Source of the DNA: Polynucleobacter sp. MWH-S4W17
GTDB lineage: Bacteria > Pseudomonadota > Gammaproteobacteria > Burkholderiales > Burkholderiaceae
Length of the DNA stretch: 64,000 nucleotides
Direction: 5' to 3'
NCBI RefSeq assembly: GCF_018687535.1
Contig: NZ_CP061295.1
Location: 806,001 to 870,000 of the forward strand
This document shows positions 1-8,757 of this stretch, in pieces (position 1 is the first letter of the stretch; every line of letters starts with the position of its first letter). Made by a program: the position numbers and the translations under genes. Under the pieces are notes generated by a model, which saw nothing but the letters and a program-made list of their open reading frames with translations, made no database searches and was not told the origin of the DNA.

Positions 1-168
1 GATTTATCACCTGCAGCAGTAAGCGGTACATTGACTGTACCTATTGGCCGTTTGCATAAGATGGCAATGGGCCCAGATTATTTGGGCGCCTTTACTGTTG
101 GTGACCAACTCTTGTGGGGTGCTGCTGAGCCATTGCGCCGCATGTTGCGCATCTTGCTTGAGAAGTAA
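1..168 (+). CDS. asd: Aspartate-semialdehyde dehydrogenase, C-terminal end (partial)
   Basis: The last 55 codons of a gene that begins before the window; the frame is open from base 1 to a TAA at 166-168. The translated tail contains [12 protein letters not shown] followed by [20 protein letters not shown], which matches the C-terminus of aspartate-semialdehyde dehydrogenase of the proteobacterial type. That cytosolic enzyme reduces aspartyl phosphate to the semialdehyde in the lysine/threonine/methionine pathway. The next gene, a FimV-like protein, starts 10 bases later, an order known from other Burkholderiales. The catalytic cysteine lies outside the window, so the call rests on the tail and the context. 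Confidence 0.85.
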   Translation, partial: DLSPAAVSGTLTVPIGRLHKMAMGPDYLGAFTVGDQLLWGAAEPLRRMLRILLEK

Positions 169-178
169 TTAAGCCTTT

Positions 179-1561
179 ATGTTTCGTATTGGTCAACTAG
201 GCTTAAAGCTACTTTGTGTTGTTCTGCTTAGTTGGTCATCTATTGCTGGTGCGATTAGCTTGGGCGCTCCTCAACTTCAGTCCCGTCCCGGTGAGCCACT
301 GCGTGTTGAGATCCCAGTTCGAGTTGGTGCAGATGAGCAAGCTGCTTTATCTACCCTGAACGTGACAATGCCTAATAAGGCATCTTATGAGCGCTTAGGC
401 ATTTCACAAAAGATTCTTGACCTCAATCCGCAGGCAATGGTGTATCGCAATCGTCAAGAGCAACTGATGGTTTTGGTAGAGACGGTCAATTCTGTGCCGA
501 TGACTGATGATCCATTCTTAGATGTATTGGTTAATCTCAATTGGTCTAGCGGCAGCCTTACTAAGACGTTCACATTGTTACTCGGTGATGTTCAGAAGAT
601 CACCGTAAAGCCTGGTCAGTCCTTATCTGAAATAGCTGCCATCATGGCGCCTCAATTGGATGGTGCTAACTTAGATCAAACCATGATGGCCTTGTATAAG
701 GCCAACCCTGATGCGTTTGCTAGCGGTAGTATCAATCGCTTGGCCGCCGGAGCTGAGTTGTCCAAACCCAGTCAGGCGCTGCTGCGCTCCATTAGTCCGG
801 CAGAGGCCAATCAGTTTGTAGCAGATGCTAACGAACAGTGGCGCACTGAACATGACGAAAAAGACGTGGGCGCTGCTAATGGAAAATCAGGTAATGCTAA
901 AACAGGGGAAGTTGTTCCTAAGGATCGACTGAAGATTGGTTCAAGCGCTGATGGCAACGATCAAGAGCGTCGCTACACTGAAGAGTTGGTCGCTCAAGAG
1001 AAGATGTTGGAGCAGACTAAAGCTCGGGTTGCAGAGTTAGAAAAGAATATCGCTGACTTACATAGACTTCTAGATAAATCTAAGGAGAAGAAAGCAGTCG
1101 ACAGCAATTTTGGCTTAGGTGGATTTGGCCCGGCTATCCTGGCTATTGGTTTGATTGGCTTGACAGGTTTATTGCTCTGGGGATTAGCCCGCAATGCGCG
1201 TCGCTCAGAGGCGCCAAGCTTTCATGCTGATACACATCATGTTGCTAAAAATGATAAACCTGCAGCCAGCTCTCATTTTGAAATGCCGGCTCGTGCAAAG
1301 GCATTGTTTGATGGCATAGATCTTGATCTTTCAAAGCCTGCAAAAGAGGTTCCCGTAACAACTGCTGCCCCAGCGTCAAATCCACTTGCAGATACTTTGC
1401 GCGTCAAATTAAATCTAGCGCGTGCTTACATCACGATTGAAGATTTCTCTGCAGCTAAAAAGTCTTTGGATGAAGTGCTTCGTATCAGTAATTCTGTCGA
1501 TCCAGCCATCACCATTGAAGCGCAGGGCTTGTTGGCAGAAATCTCGCATCGCAATACCTAG
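179..1561 (+). CDS. FimV/TspA-like membrane protein with LysM-like domain
   Basis: A 460-residue envelope protein. The N-terminus has a signal peptide ending near residue 25 (AIAGA-type junction), then a beta-rich FimV N-terminal domain beginning ISLGAPQLQSRPGEPL. Around residues 140-160 the stretch ITVKPGQSLSEIAAIMAP looks like a LysM peptidoglycan-binding motif. A coiled-coil stretch (about 265-300) precedes one membrane helix at about 310-335. The cytosolic tail ends in the TPR-like FimV C-terminal module (LNLARAYITIEDFSAAKKSLDEV). FimV homologues organise the cell pole and type IV pilus or secretion functions. At 460 residues it is shorter than Pseudomonas FimV, as is usual in Burkholderiaceae. 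It sits between asd and truA, 3 bases before truA. Confidence 0.8.
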   Translation: MFRIGQLGLKLLCVVLLSWSSIAGAISLGAPQLQSRPGEPLRVEIPVRVGADEQAALSTLNVTMPNKASYERLGISQKILDLNPQAMVYRNRQEQLMVLVETVNSVPMTDDPFLDVLVNLNWSSGSLTKTFTLLLGDVQKITVKPGQSLSEIAAIMAPQLDGANLDQTMMALYKANPDAFASGSINRLAAGAELSKPSQALLRSISPAEANQFVADANEQWRTEHDEKDVGAANGKSGNAKTGEVVPKDRLKIGSSADGNDQERRYTEELVAQEKMLEQTKARVAELEKNIADLHRLLDKSKEKKAVDSNFGLGGFGPAILAIGLIGLTGLLLWGLARNARRSEAPSFHADTHHVAKNDKPAASSHFEMPARAKALFDGIDLDLSKPAKEVPVTTAAPASNPLADTLRVKLNLARAYITIEDFSAAKKSLDEVLRISNSVDPAITIEAQGLLAEISHRNT

Positions 1562-1564
1562 ACT

Positions 1565-2416
1565 ATGCGCATAGCCCTTGGCCTTCAGTATGACGGCAGC
1601 CCCTACTCAGGCTGGCAAACCCAAGTTAATCACAACACAGTACAAGATGAATTAGAAAAGGCCATTACGGCCTTTGTTGGTGAGCAGGCTTGTGCAGAAC
1701 ATCCCATTCATACCATTACCGCAGGAAGAACCGACACCGGTGTTCACGCCTTGGGGCAGGTTGTTCACTTCGATACCAATGTTGATCGTGAAGACTTTTC
1801 ATGGGTAAGGGGAGTGAACTCATTCTTACCGTCATCGATTGTGGTCAACTGGGCAAAACCAGTTTCTGATGAGTTCAGTGCGCGCTTCTCTGCGTATGAG
1901 CGTGAATATATTTATGCCTTGCAAGCGGGACCTTGTCGTTCGCCGATGTCGCACTCACGCGCAGGTTACTTACTGGTGCCACCAAATCAATGGCTTGATG
2001 TAGAGGCTATGAAAAAATCAGCTGAGTGCTTGATTGGCGAACACGACTTTAGTTCTTTTCGTTCATCCGAGTGCCAGAGCAAAACACCGGTAAAAAAGAT
2101 TTACTCCATTGAGATTATTTCTGAGCAACCATGGCTATATTTTCGAATTCAGGGAAATGCTTTTTTGCATCACATGATCCGCAATGTAGTCGGCTGTTTT
2201 TTGCAAATTGGTCAGGGTAGACAAAAGCCGGAGTGGATGGCCGAAGTCTTGGCTGCTAAGAATAGGCAAATCGCCGCTCCTACTTTTATGGCCGATGGCC
2301 TGTATTTGGCCAAAATCACTTATCCGGACGAATATGCCATCCCCCAGCCTTGGTTGGAAAACTCTTGGCTGCCAGATCAGGTCATTGGGAAACAAAAGAG
2401 AGCGCAAGGGAAATAA
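1565..2416 (+). CDS. truA: tRNA pseudouridine(38-40) synthase TruA
   Basis: A 283-residue cytosolic tRNA-modifying enzyme that converts uridines 38-40 of the anticodon arm to pseudouridine. The N-terminus reads [18 protein letters not shown], the standard TruA opening. The catalytic aspartate is in [13 protein letters not shown] (Asp57 by codon count), and the C-terminal half has [11 protein letters not shown], the RNA-contacting motif. The start codon lies 4 bases after the fimV-like stop, so the two are probably co-transcribed. Length is normal for the family. Confidence 0.97.
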   Translation: MRIALGLQYDGSPYSGWQTQVNHNTVQDELEKAITAFVGEQACAEHPIHTITAGRTDTGVHALGQVVHFDTNVDREDFSWVRGVNSFLPSSIVVNWAKPVSDEFSARFSAYEREYIYALQAGPCRSPMSHSRAGYLLVPPNQWLDVEAMKKSAECLIGEHDFSSFRSSECQSKTPVKKIYSIEIISEQPWLYFRIQGNAFLHHMIRNVVGCFLQIGQGRQKPEWMAEVLAAKNRQIAAPTFMADGLYLAKITYPDEYAIPQPWLENSWLPDQVIGKQKRAQGK

Positions 2417-2441
2417 AGGCCCTTGGCCTTATCATTCATTT

Positions 2442-3119
2442 ATGAGCTTGCTGACATATTCTCCGGACCGAACTAGGGTCAAAATCTGTGGCTTAAAAAC
2501 GGCTGCTGACATCGATTCCGCTGTTTCTGCAGGGGTGGATGCCGTTGGCTTCGTCTTTTATCCACCCAGCGTACGCGCTGTGAGCCCCAATATTGCGGCC
2601 CAACTCATTTCCAGGCTCCCAGCAGGGGTGGATGCCGTTGGATTGGTTGTAAATGCTACAGATGAGCAATTTGCCGCAATTCGGGCTGCCGCCTCGATCA
2701 CCTTATGGCAGTTTCATGGGGATGAGACCCCAGAGCGCTGTGCCCAGCTTGCTGCAGGTGAGCCTTGGATGAAGGCTGCTCGTGTAGGAACTGGCTTCGC
2801 TTTTGACGATTTTTCCCTACAATATGGGGATGCAAACGCTTTTCTGCTGGATGCCTTGGTTGAGGGATACGGTGGCGGGGGCGTTCCTTTTGATTGGCAA
2901 GGGATTCCACAAACATGGGTAAGCGAAAACGCGCCTCGGGTCGTTTTGAGTGGTGGATTGAACACGCACAACGTGGGCGAGGCCATTGCACGCCTGCATC
3001 CTTGCGCGGTTGACGTCAGTAGTGGCGTAGAAAGCAGCAGGGGTGTTAAAGATCCTGCGCTCATGGCCCAATTTGTTCAAGCAGTGCGCGCAGCGGATGC
3101 CAAAGCATCATCCCAATAA
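2442..3119 (+). CDS. trpF: Phosphoribosylanthranilate isomerase TrpF
   Basis: A 225-residue (beta/alpha)8 enzyme isomerising phosphoribosylanthranilate in tryptophan synthesis. VKICGLK near residue 12 carries the catalytic cysteine, and DVSSGVE near the C-terminus closes the phosphate site. The frame is open upstream into truA, but the residues before MSLLTYSPDRTRVKICG are unlike TrpF, so the ATG at 2442 is chosen. It lies 26 bases after the truA stop. trpB and trpA follow, giving a trpF-B-A operon without trpC, D or E. An exact 20-base direct repeat inside the gene is listed separately. Confidence 0.95.
   Translation: MSLLTYSPDRTRVKICGLKTAADIDSAVSAGVDAVGFVFYPPSVRAVSPNIAAQLISRLPAGVDAVGLVVNATDEQFAAIRAAASITLWQFHGDETPERCAQLAAGEPWMKAARVGTGFAFDDFSLQYGDANAFLLDALVEGYGGGGVPFDWQGIPQTWVSENAPRVVLSGGLNTHNVGEAIARLHPCAVDVSSGVESSRGVKDPALMAQFVQAVRAADAKASSQ
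2529..2641 (+). repeat. 20-bp exact direct repeat inside trpF
   Basis: GCAGGGGTGGATGCCGTTGG occurs at 2529-2548 and again at 2622-2641. The copies are 93 bases apart, so both are read in the same frame and both encode AGVDAVG. The second falls where TrpF proteins normally have a different beta-strand sequence before GLFVN. The flanking bases differ, so the identity is confined to this block. Confidence 0.9.
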
Positions 3120-3149
3120 TTTGCTGTAGATAAATCAAAAGAGGTAGCT

Positions 3150-4343
3150 ATGTACGACAAGCCAGATGCACGAGGACACTTCGGTCCTTACGGCGGCGTG
3201 TTTGTTTCTGAGACATTGATGTTTGCCTTAGATGAGCTTAAAGAAGCTTATGCAAAGTATCAGTACGATCCAGAATTCATTGAAGAGTTTCATTACGAGT
3301 TAAAGCACTTTGTTGGTAGACCTTCACCTGTGTATCACGCTAAGCGTTGGAGCGAAATGCTGGGTGGCGCACAAATCTATCTGAAACGTGAAGATTTAAA
3401 TCACACTGGCGCACACAAGATTAATAACGTGATTGGTCAAGCGATGTTGGCCAAGCGCATGGGTAAGCCTCGCATTATTGCTGAGACAGGAGCAGGGCAG
3501 CACGGTGTTGCTACAGCAACGATCTGCGCTCGCTTTGGTTTAGACTGCACGGTCTATCAAGGCTCTGTGGACGTAGCCCGTCAGGCGCAAAACGTATTTC
3601 GCATGAAACTCCTTGGTGCTAAGGTAGTTCCGGTGGAATCTGGTACCAAGACTTTGAAGGATGCGCTCAATGAAGCGATGCGGGATTGGGTTACCAACGT
3701 AGATAATACTTTCTACATCATCGGCACTGTCGCAGGACCACATCCTTATCCAATGATGGTGAGAGATTTTCAGAGTGTGATTGGTGAAGAGTGCAAAGTA
3801 CAGATGCCAGAGATGACTGGTCGTCAACCTGACTATATTTTAGCTTGTGTTGGTGGCGGCTCTAATGCGATGGGCATTTTTTATCCTTACATTGATTTCC
3901 CGGAAGTGAAACTCGTTGGTGTTGAGGCAGCAGGACATGGTCTGGGAAGTGGTTTGCATTCAGCAGCCTTGTGCGTTGGTACGCCTGGCGTGTTACACGG
4001 CAACCGTACTTATTTATTGCAAGACAAAAATGGTCAGATCTCTGAAACACATTCTGTTTCTGCTGGAATGGATTACCCAGGCGTTGGTCCTGAGCATGCA
4101 TGGTTAAAAGATTCTGGTCGCGCAGATTATGTGGCCATTACAGATGAAGAGGCGCTCCAAGCATTCCATGATTGCTGCCAGATTGAAGGCATCATTCCTG
4201 CGCTTGAGTCTTCACACGCCATTGCTTATGCCTGCAAGCTTGCTAAGACCTTGTCAAAAGACAAGACTATCTTGGTCAACCTTTCTGGCCGCGGTGACAA
4301 GGATATGCATACCGTTGCGCAAGCAACAGGTTCAGAAGGTTAA
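3150..4343 (+). CDS. trpB: Tryptophan synthase beta chain
   Basis: A 397-residue PLP enzyme that condenses indole with serine as the beta half of the alpha2-beta2 tryptophan synthase complex. [12 protein letters not shown] carries the PLP lysine (Lys90), [11 protein letters not shown] is the substrate loop, and GGGSNAMG binds the cofactor phosphate. A clear GAGGT ribosome-binding site sits 5 bases before the ATG at 3150. trpA follows after 9 bases, as expected for translationally coupled subunits. Length is normal. Confidence 0.98.
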   Translation: MYDKPDARGHFGPYGGVFVSETLMFALDELKEAYAKYQYDPEFIEEFHYELKHFVGRPSPVYHAKRWSEMLGGAQIYLKREDLNHTGAHKINNVIGQAMLAKRMGKPRIIAETGAGQHGVATATICARFGLDCTVYQGSVDVARQAQNVFRMKLLGAKVVPVESGTKTLKDALNEAMRDWVTNVDNTFYIIGTVAGPHPYPMMVRDFQSVIGEECKVQMPEMTGRQPDYILACVGGGSNAMGIFYPYIDFPEVKLVGVEAAGHGLGSGLHSAALCVGTPGVLHGNRTYLLQDKNGQISETHSVSAGMDYPGVGPEHAWLKDSGRADYVAITDEEALQAFHDCCQIEGIIPALESSHAIAYACKLAKTLSKDKTILVNLSGRGDKDMHTVAQATGSEG

Positions 4344-4352
4344 GAAAGAGTT

Positions 4353-5150
4353 ATGTCAAAAATTACTGCGCTCTTCAAGGAGCTAAAAGCAACAGGTAAG
4401 AAAGGATTGATTCCTTTTATTACTGCTGGTGATCCAGATCCGAAGCAAACCGTTGAACTCATGCATGCATTAGTTCGTGGCGGTTCAAGTGTGATTGAAT
4501 TAGGTGTGCCATTTTCAGATCCAATGGCTGATGGTCCTGTCATTCAGAGATCATCGGAACGCGCACTGACTCAAGGTGTCACTTTGCATAGCTGCTTAGA
4601 GATGGTAAAAGAATTCCGCAAACAGGATGCTAATACACCAGTTGTTTTGATGGGTTATGCAAACCCAGTTGAGCAAATGGGAGCAGAGCGTTTTGCAACC
4701 GAAGCGAAGGCTGCTGGTGTCGACGGTGTTCTCGTAGTGGATTACCCACCAGAAGAGTGTGTGGACTTTGCCGCTCGTATGCGTGTTGCCGGCATTGACC
4801 CGATTTTCTTATTGGCGCCTACATCATCACATGAGCGCATAAAAGAGGCGGCCAAAATAGCCTCTGGTTATATCTATTACGTTTCTATGAGAGGGGTTAC
4901 TGGTGCAGCTAACCTCAATACGCAGGATGTGGCCAGTATCATCCCGAAAATTCGTGAAGAGACAGATATTCCGATTGCTGTAGGGTTTGGTATTAGTGAT
5001 GCAGCTAGTGCCAAGGCGGTATCGGTAAGTGCGGATGCGGTTGTGATTGGCAGCCGAATTATTCGTCTTTTAGAGGATGCGCCCCCTGGGCAGGCGGTAC
5101 AATCACTGGAAACCTTCATTCGTGAGATACGCGACGCATTGGATAGCTAA
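4353..5150 (+). CDS. trpA: Tryptophan synthase alpha chain
   Basis: A 265-residue TIM-barrel enzyme that cleaves indole-3-glycerol phosphate to indole, which is channelled to TrpB. Both catalytic acids are visible in [15 protein letters not shown]: Glu49 and Asp60 by codon count, the same numbers as in E. coli. The phosphate loop VGFGIS lies near residue 210. It ends 6 bases before accD, which continues the operon. Confidence 0.98.
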   Translation: MSKITALFKELKATGKKGLIPFITAGDPDPKQTVELMHALVRGGSSVIELGVPFSDPMADGPVIQRSSERALTQGVTLHSCLEMVKEFRKQDANTPVVLMGYANPVEQMGAERFATEAKAAGVDGVLVVDYPPEECVDFAARMRVAGIDPIFLLAPTSSHERIKEAAKIASGYIYYVSMRGVTGAANLNTQDVASIIPKIREETDIPIAVGFGISDAASAKAVSVSADAVVIGSRIIRLLEDAPPGQAVQSLETFIREIRDALDS

Positions 5151-5156
5151 AAACTA

Positions 5157-6044
5157 ATGAGCTGGATAGATAAATTACTCCCACCCCAAATTCAACATAC
5201 TGATCCCGCAAATCGCAAGTCAGTACCTGAGGGATTGTGGGTCAAGTGCCCCAGTTGTGAAACTGTTCTGTATAGCACTGACATTGAAGCCAATTTATCG
5301 GTATGCCCAAAATGTAGTCATCACATGCGTATCGGAGCACGTCTGCGCTTAGACAGCTTGCTAGATGAAAAAGGCCGCTACGAAATCGGCGCTGATATCT
5401 ATCCAACTGACCCGCTGAAATTTAAAGACTCTAAAAAATATCCAGATCGCATTAAAGAAGCGAATGATGCTTCTGGTGAATCTGAGGCCCTCATTGTGAT
5501 GGGTGGCAAGATTGAAACTATTCCTGTAGTAGCTGCTTGTTTCGAATTCCAATATATGGGTGGCTCAATGGGCTCTGTAGTAGGCGAGCGTTTTGCCCGC
5601 GGAGTGCAAGAGGCAATTAATAAGAAGTGCGCTTTCATTTGTGTCACTGCTACTGGCGGTGCGCGAATGCAAGAAAGCTTGTTATCGCTTTTCCAAATGG
5701 CGAAAACTAATTCGATGTTGACCTTGTTGGCTAAAAAAGGCTTGCCTTATATTAGCGTGCTCACTGACCCAACGATGGGTGGTATTTCTGCCAGCTTTGC
5801 CTTCATGGGTGATGTAGTGATGGCTGAGCCAAAAGCGTTAATTGGTTTTGCTGGCCCACGCGTGATTGAACAAACTGTTCGCGAAAAATTACCAGAAGGA
5901 TTTCAGAGATCTGAGTTCCTAATGCAAAAGGGCGGCATTGACATGATTGTTGATCGTCGTCAGATGCGCGGTGAAATCGCGCTTTTACTTGCTTTGTTAC
6001 AAAAGCTTCCTGAGCCTGCTATCGCGGGTAGCGCAGTCGTTTAA
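5157..6044 (+). CDS. accD: Acetyl-CoA carboxylase carboxyltransferase subunit beta
   Basis: A 295-residue subunit which, with AccA, moves the carboxyl group from biotin to acetyl-CoA to make malonyl-CoA. The N-terminal four-cysteine zinc ribbon is intact (Cys31, Cys34, Cys50, Cys53), and the crotonase-like core has [10 protein letters not shown] and the [12 protein letters not shown] oxyanion region. The trpA-accD-folC order is common in beta- and gammaproteobacteria. A zinc-dependent RNA-binding role for this ribbon is known from E. coli AccD. Confidence 0.97.
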   Translation: MSWIDKLLPPQIQHTDPANRKSVPEGLWVKCPSCETVLYSTDIEANLSVCPKCSHHMRIGARLRLDSLLDEKGRYEIGADIYPTDPLKFKDSKKYPDRIKEANDASGESEALIVMGGKIETIPVVAACFEFQYMGGSMGSVVGERFARGVQEAINKKCAFICVTATGGARMQESLLSLFQMAKTNSMLTLLAKKGLPYISVLTDPTMGGISASFAFMGDVVMAEPKALIGFAGPRVIEQTVREKLPEGFQRSEFLMQKGGIDMIVDRRQMRGEIALLLALLQKLPEPAIAGSAVV

Positions 6045-6048
6045 GCGC

Positions 6049-7374
6049 TTGAGCTCAGCACACCAAGCCCCCATATTATTTCCTAGCCTAGAGGCTTGGC
6101 TTAGTCACCTCGAAACTGCTCACCCCGTTGGCATAGACATGGGGCTTGAGCGCATCAATCGCGTGAAGGCTGCATTAGATCTCCATTTTGATTGCCCAGT
6201 AATTACGGTTGCCGGTACAAATGGCAAAGGCTCGACCTGTGCATTTCTGGAGAGCATTCTGTTGGCTTCTGGTTATAGAGTCGGTTGCCATACCTCCCCA
6301 CATTTACTCAAATTCAATGAGCGTGCGCGCATCAATGGTGAAGATGTCAAAGACAATCTCTTGCTTGAACATTTTGCTGCTGTCGAAGAAGCTCGGGTGA
6401 GTCTAGTCGATGCACCGACCTTAACGTATTTTGAGTTCACTACTTTAGCTATCATGCATCTGTTTGCTAAGTCCAATTTAGATGCGGTTGTCTTGGAGGT
6501 GGGAATGGGCGGTCGCTTAGACGCCGTCAATATCGTTGATGCTGATTGTGCAATCGTGACTAGTATCGATATCGATCATGCGGATTTTTTGGGTGGCACA
6601 CGCGAAGCCATTGGCTTAGAAAAGGCTGGCATTTTCCGTCCAGGACAGATCGCAGTGTGTGGTGATCCTGTGCCACCACAATCACTCATTGAATATGCTG
6701 AAAAACTGGGTTGTGATCTTTGGTTGCAGGGACGTGATTACAACTTCCAGGGTGATAAGCAGCAATGGGGTTGGGCAGGGCGTAAAAAGCGCTTTAGTGG
6801 CCTTGGCTACCCAGCGCTGCGGGGTGCTAATCAGATTCTGAATGCCTCTGCTGTTATTGCCGCCTTAATGGCATTGCACCAACGCCTACCAGTGAGCGCC
6901 CAGGATATTCGCAATGGTTTTGCTTTGGTTGAGCTACCAGGCCGATTCCAGGTTCTTCCGGGTCAGCCTACCGTGGTATTGGATGTTGCTCATAATCCCC
7001 ATGCTGCTGCCACCTTGGCTCAGGGGCTCGATAAGATGGGTTACCACCCCTACACCTATGCCATTTTTGGAGCTATGGCTGACAAGGATATTGAGGGGGT
7101 GATTAAACCCCTCCTAAATATCGTGGATTTCTGGTTTTGCACTGATTTACCGACCCCCAGAGCTGCGAGCGCTAAGCTTCTGGCCGAGAAGCTTGAATCT
7201 ATGGGAGTAAAGCAAAAAAATGGGTCAGATGGGGGTATTGAATGCTTCTCAGAACCCGCTTTAGCGTATCAAAAAGCGCTATCTTTGGCGGGTGAGGGTG
7301 ATAGAATTGTGACCTTCGGATCCTTCTATACCGTTGCAGGCGTAATGACTTACCGAAACAACCAGGCCCACTGA
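6049..7374 (+). CDS. folC: Bifunctional folylpolyglutamate/dihydrofolate synthase FolC
   Basis: Mur-ligase-family enzyme adding glutamate to folates. VAGTNGKGSTCAFLESIL is the ATP P-loop, LEVGMGGRLDAVN the second conserved block, and DVAHNPHAA the C-terminal motif. The open frame begins at 5947, inside accD, but those residues do not look like FolC. The most plausible start is the TTG at 6049, 4 bases after the accD stop, giving about 441 residues beginning LSSAHQAPILFPSLEAW. No ATG exists between that TTG and the conserved core, so a rare start codon is likely; this choice is an inference. Confidence 0.9.
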   Translation: MSSAHQAPILFPSLEAWLSHLETAHPVGIDMGLERINRVKAALDLHFDCPVITVAGTNGKGSTCAFLESILLASGYRVGCHTSPHLLKFNERARINGEDVKDNLLLEHFAAVEEARVSLVDAPTLTYFEFTTLAIMHLFAKSNLDAVVLEVGMGGRLDAVNIVDADCAIVTSIDIDHADFLGGTREAIGLEKAGIFRPGQIAVCGDPVPPQSLIEYAEKLGCDLWLQGRDYNFQGDKQQWGWAGRKKRFSGLGYPALRGANQILNASAVIAALMALHQRLPVSAQDIRNGFALVELPGRFQVLPGQPTVVLDVAHNPHAAATLAQGLDKMGYHPYTYAIFGAMADKDIEGVIKPLLNIVDFWFCTDLPTPRAASAKLLAEKLESMGVKQKNGSDGGIECFSEPALAYQKALSLAGEGDRIVTFGSFYTVAGVMTYRNNQAH

Positions 7375-7377
7375 TCC

Positions 7378-8187
7378 ATGATTCGTTTACCAAGCTTTTT
7401 TAAGCGAAAAACCCAGTCCGATGACCTTGAAATAGGTTCAAGGGGTAGTCGCACCGCCAAACGAGTAGCCCCACGTAGTTTTCAGCGCGCAGCAGAAGCT
7501 GAAGAACTTGCCCTCACAGAAGATCCAGAGCAGCAAAGAGCGCGTCATCGTCTGATTGGTGCTGCCGTCCTCGTATTAATTGCTGTTATTGGCTTGCCTC
7601 GTATTTTGGATAGCAAACCAAAAGCATCATCTAACGATATCGCAGTAAATATTGTTACCAGCTTACCTATTCCCGGTACAGAGCCTAAGGCCGAAGAAAA
7701 ACCTAAGGCCGAAGCTCCTGTTGAGCCTGCTAAAGAAGCTCCCAAGGTCGCCGCCGCACCTACGCCAGAAGCAAAAGTAGAAGCTAAGCCCGAAGCCAAG
7801 GTGGAAACTAAACCAGCAGTGCCTGCAGTAAATAAATCGGGCACATTAGGCTTGGCTGCGGGTGAAGAGGTTGTTGCTGCGGCAAGTCCTAAGGCCGACA
7901 CAAAACCTAAAACAGCTGACGTACCTAAGTCAAGCACTTCAGGTTCAGGTAAGTACATTATTCAGATTGGTGCTTTTGCATCCGAGGCTAATGTAAAGGC
8001 CTTGTCCGCAAGACTCAAAAATCAAAACATTCCGAGTTATACCTTGAGTAAGGCGGGTGTCGATGGTGGCAAGATTTTCCTTGTACGAGCAGGACCCTTT
8101 GCTGATAAAGACGTCGCAGAAGCAGCGGAAAAGAAAATTAAGGCGATGGGTCTTACACCAAGACTCGTCGAGTCTGGTAAACAGTAA
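7378..8187 (+). CDS. SPOR-domain protein (DedD-like)
   Basis: A 269-residue inner-membrane protein. A short cytosolic arm is followed by one membrane helix (about residues 59-77, LIGAAVLVLIAVIGLPRIL). Then comes a long Ala/Lys/Pro/Glu-rich periplasmic linker with repeated PKAE and EAKPEAK units, and a C-terminal SPOR domain (about 193-267, starting YIIQIGAFASEANVKAL). SPOR domains bind denuded peptidoglycan at the division site, and this layout is that of DedD. The gene starts 3 bases after folC and its stop overlaps the cvpA start as TAATG, matching the conserved folC-dedD-cvpA-purF order. Confidence 0.9.
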   Translation: MIRLPSFFKRKTQSDDLEIGSRGSRTAKRVAPRSFQRAAEAEELALTEDPEQQRARHRLIGAAVLVLIAVIGLPRILDSKPKASSNDIAVNIVTSLPIPGTEPKAEEKPKAEAPVEPAKEAPKVAAAPTPEAKVEAKPEAKVETKPAVPAVNKSGTLGLAAGEEVVAAASPKADTKPKTADVPKSSTSGSGKYIIQIGAFASEANVKALSARLKNQNIPSYTLSKAGVDGGKIFLVRAGPFADKDVAEAAEKKIKAMGLTPRLVESGKQ

Positions 8188-8753
8188 TGGAATACTTGTC
8201 CACCCTCAAGCTAACATCGGTGGATTACTTCACCCTAGTTGTGCTCTTGGTTTCTGCCTTAGTTGGCATCTCTCGCGGTTTATTTAAAGAGGTCCTTGCT
8301 TTAGCCTCTTGGTTCGCCGCAGCTTGGGTTGCTTATCACTACAGTAACTACCTCTCAACCGAGTGGCTCTCGACATTTCATCTGGATGAATTACTGAGTC
8401 TTGGCTTGAGTTTCATCATATTGTTTGTATTAACCCTCATCATCTGTGGTTTGTTTGGTGGGGTAGTGCAGAAGATTATTTTGTCAGTGGGTCTTAGTCT
8501 CACAGACCGCTTCTTGGGTTTAATATTTGGCGTGATCCGTGGTGGCTTGGTCATAGTAGTGTTGGCTACTCTAGCGGCACTCACACCCATCCCGCAAAGT
8601 ATGGCTTGGAAGAACGCCATTACCAGACCAGCAATTGATATGGCAACCGGTTTAATTAAAGGTTGGCTACCTGCCGACTGGGCTAAGCAATTAGGTGATG
8701 CAATGCCTAAAGTTAGCCCTACCATTACTCCTAAATTAACAATAGGAATCTAG
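8187..8753 (+). CDS. cvpA: CvpA family membrane protein
   Basis: A 188-residue inner-membrane protein with four predicted hydrophobic helices and the CvpA signature FTLVVLLVSALVGISRG-LFKEVL near the start, plus DRFLGLIFGVIRGGL about two thirds along. Known homologues are required for colicin V export and bile or envelope stress tolerance; the molecular role is unsettled. Its start overlaps the stop of the SPOR gene and purF begins 4 bases after its end, so it should be translated together with both. Confidence 0.93.
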   Translation: MEYLSTLKLTSVDYFTLVVLLVSALVGISRGLFKEVLALASWFAAAWVAYHYSNYLSTEWLSTFHLDELLSLGLSFIILFVLTLIICGLFGGVVQKIILSVGLSLTDRFLGLIFGVIRGGLVIVVLATLAALTPIPQSMAWKNAITRPAIDMATGLIKGWLPADWAKQLGDAMPKVSPTITPKLTIGI

Positions 8754-8757
8754 AGAT

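Noticed and set aside
7545..7958. 137-residue open frame on the - strand inside the SPOR gene
   Set aside because: It mirrors the Ala/Lys/Glu repeat linker of the real gene, has no ribosome-binding site, and the + strand protein has clear domains.
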